In this document: piece after piece, positions 17,252 through 18,728 of the stretch
How positions within the stretch are numbered: position 1 is the stretch's first letter
How the letters are laid out: every line of letters begins with the position of its first letter
Source: Chrysochromulina tobinii
Taxonomy: Eukaryota; Haptophyta; Prymnesiales; Chrysochromulinaceae
Assembly: GCA_001275005.1 (NCBI GenBank)
Contig: JWZX01001058.1
Coordinates: forward strand, 1-18,728
DNA: 18,728 nucleotides
Direction of reading: 5' to 3'
The notes under the pieces: model-generated
Told to the model about the DNA's origin: nothing
The model's database searches: none
The model's input: only the letters and a program-made list of their open reading frames with translations
Translations under genes and position numbers: made by a program

Positions 17252-18728
17252 TCAACGAGGTGTTTCGCCTCCTCCAACGAGGACAGCCTGCATCGGGTGA
17301 CTGCCAATGAACTCGACCTCACCGCTGCTGTCGAGGATGGCGCCCTGCAGCTCGAGGCCATGCTCGCGCACCGCGTTCCGGACGATGGCTGAGTTCTTCA
17401 GAATGCGCTCGATCGTGAAGAGCACATTGAGCTCCGTCGCCAGGTGTCGAATCTTGAGTTCGCGCCCAGCGACCGAAGTCGCAGCGTCGAGCTCTACTTG
17501 TTGGATAGCGCGCGTGGCCGAGACCACGACGCGGTCCAGAATCGACTCGCCGTGGCTGGTGGGGGGCGCACCCCTGGCTTTGGCGATGGCTTTCATGACC
17601 ACCTGCGAGTCCGCCTCTCCCAGGACGAGGAGCAACTTGGGTGCGAAGCGCGTGATCGCGTACTCTAGCGAGTGCTGCAGTGGACCGTTCCGGCGGCCCG
17701 CGACGAAGCCCATGCTGCGCTGCACGACGAGCTCGCCCGCTGCCAACACCACGAAGGCGCGCATTCAGAGACGGGTGAGCGTAGAGAGAGGTGAGCGTAG
17801 AGAGAGGGGTAAGCGTAGAGAGAGGGGTGAGCTTAGAGAGAGGGGTAAGCGTAGAGAGAGGAGTGAGCGTAGAGAGAGGGGTAAGCGTAGAGAGAGGGGT
17901 AAGCGTAGAGAGAGGGGTAAGCGAGGGGTGAGCGTAGCCAGAAGTGCGCGCAGTCTCAGGCGTGCTGCTGGCCGGGCACGGGGAGCAGCATGGAAACGGG
18001 CGAAGCAGCAACAGAGGAGGGAGGGGCCGTACGGAGGACATCGAAGATCTTCTCCACCGCCGTGTTCTTCTCAGCGCCGGCGAGGATGATGGCGAATGGG
18101 TCGATCGCCGAAGAATCAGGGGGCGTGTCGGCCAGCAGGTTCATCAACGTCGTGCTGCGAACCCGACGGCCGATGGTGCCTGTGCCGGTGCCTGTGCCGT
18201 TCGGGCCAGCGGGCCGCGCCCTCGAGAATTGGGGAAGGGTCTCGAGAGAGGCCGAGGACGTCAATTTCATTTGGCCGAGTTTACCTCCGAGGCTTCCGCG
18301 GCCTGGGGGGTGGGTACTTGCGTCCTCGAGTTTGGTCACGTGTTCGACCTCCATAGGGACGCTGTTGTCCCGGTCGCCGTTGCTCCTCCCTGACTGCTGT
18401 AGAGTGCCCAGCGAGGGTGGTGGAACAGTAGGCAACGGAACGGGTGTCATGGCGGGCGTTTGGGGTCTCGAGAGGGTCTCGCCGTTCATGAAGCGCTCGT
18501 TGCCTTCCTTGAGACGCGTGATGATGTTCTCAACCTCCGCGCCCGGCGCTGCGGCTTCGGATCGCACGTACGGGGTGATGTTCCACACGTGCATCGGCAT
18601 CTCTGCCTGCACGATCTCTTGGAGCCTTGGGTGCGGCCCAAGCCACTTCACGGCACCGGACGAGATGTTGTACACGGTGCCGTGCACCATCAGGTCGCCC
18701 GAGGCCACACCCTTCCGCAAGACTTCGG
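17252..18728 (-). CDS. Multidomain beta-carbonic-anhydrase-like protein with a zinc-ligand-less domain, partial
   Basis: Exon A runs from the right edge to 18033 (frame start 18726) and exon B is 17739-17252. They join in phase 1 (CTCC|GTACGG ... TTGGCAG|CGGG) to give FDVL-P-GELVVQ. The first about 30 residues (LRKG..LMVHGTVYNISSGAVKWLG) match the final strands of a beta-carbonic anhydrase, so a preceding domain lies outside the window. A low-complexity Ser/Thr/Pro/Gly linker of about 110 residues is framed by a new domain start, VENIITRLKEGNERFMNGE, and DPFAIIL. The second domain follows: IFDVLPGELVVQRSMGFVAG, QHSLEYAI, LLLVLG, and a closing LQGAILDSSGEVEFIG. Canonical CxDxR is replaced by G-A-E-K-N and HxxC by E-A-D-S, so it should not bind catalytic zinc. 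It may be a structural or regulatory domain. The N-terminus, any targeting signal and the partner domain's activity are not visible. Confidence 0.75.
17740..18032 (-). repeat. Intron with 18-bp pyrimidine-rich minisatellite
   Basis: The 293-nt intron of the carbonic-anhydrase-like gene contains about eight units of an 18-bp repeat at roughly 17775-17930. On the coding (minus) strand the unit is CTCTCTCTACGCTTACCC with C/T variation. The C/T-rich array could serve as an extended polypyrimidine tract and supplies many CTTAC/CTCAC branch-point-like sites. On the plus strand each unit starts GTRAGCG, like a splice donor, but no plus-strand gene is seen there. Confidence 0.8.

Noticed and set aside
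17307-18089. 260-residue plus-strand frame with RERGKRRERGE-type repeats
   Set aside because: It is antisense to the carbonic-anhydrase-like exons and the 18-bp intron minisatellite; the opposite strand has recognisable fold motifs.

Overview
The window looks like nuclear DNA of a eukaryotic alga with a secondary (complex) plastid. It is GC-rich. Genes are broken by GT-AG introns full of short tandem repeats, neighbouring genes face both ways, and one product carries a signal-peptide-plus-transit-peptide-like leader. A haptophyte is my best guess, but nothing in the sequence proves it. I see no rRNA, tRNA, transposon or CRISPR array. All exon joins are my own reading of frame continuity and GT/AG signals.

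Layout. (1) 3550 down to the left edge, minus: a large polytopic membrane protein in two exons, at least 1,117 residues, cut by the window, family not recognised. (2) 5120-3969, minus: a 383-residue protein with a C-terminal pair of canonical EF-hands. (3) 5449-7800, plus: an unrecognised, mostly helical 740-residue protein with one repeat-filled intron. (4) 7944-9047, plus: a single-pass membrane protein with a Cys-rich segment resembling a GLG1 repeat. (5) 11832 to about 10282, minus: an MBOAT-family acyltransferase resembling the lysophosphatidylinositol type. (6) 12076-16189, plus: a nine-exon Uup-type ABCF ATPase, probably imported into the plastid. (7) right edge down to 17252, minus: part of a beta-carbonic-anhydrase-like protein with at least two domains, of which the complete one has lost every zinc ligand.

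The most unusual structure is in the plus-strand introns. Their bodies are arrays of roughly 10-bp units of the type CTGANNNCCN. Six of the nine carry copies of the adjoining exon ends. In the ABCF gene one intron is a six-copy tandem repeat whose unit begins with the first bases of the next exon. Another holds repeated copies of the upstream exon end. A third ends in a 21-nt near-copy of the exon end that precedes it. This is the pattern expected if introns arose or grew by tandem duplication of exonic segments containing AGGT-like sites.

The genes do not form an obvious pathway. Acyltransferase and ABCF genes are divergent across about 240 bp; EF-hand and orphan genes are divergent across about 330 bp; genes 4/5 and 6/7 converge across 1.0-1.2 kb of sequence in which I find no gene.
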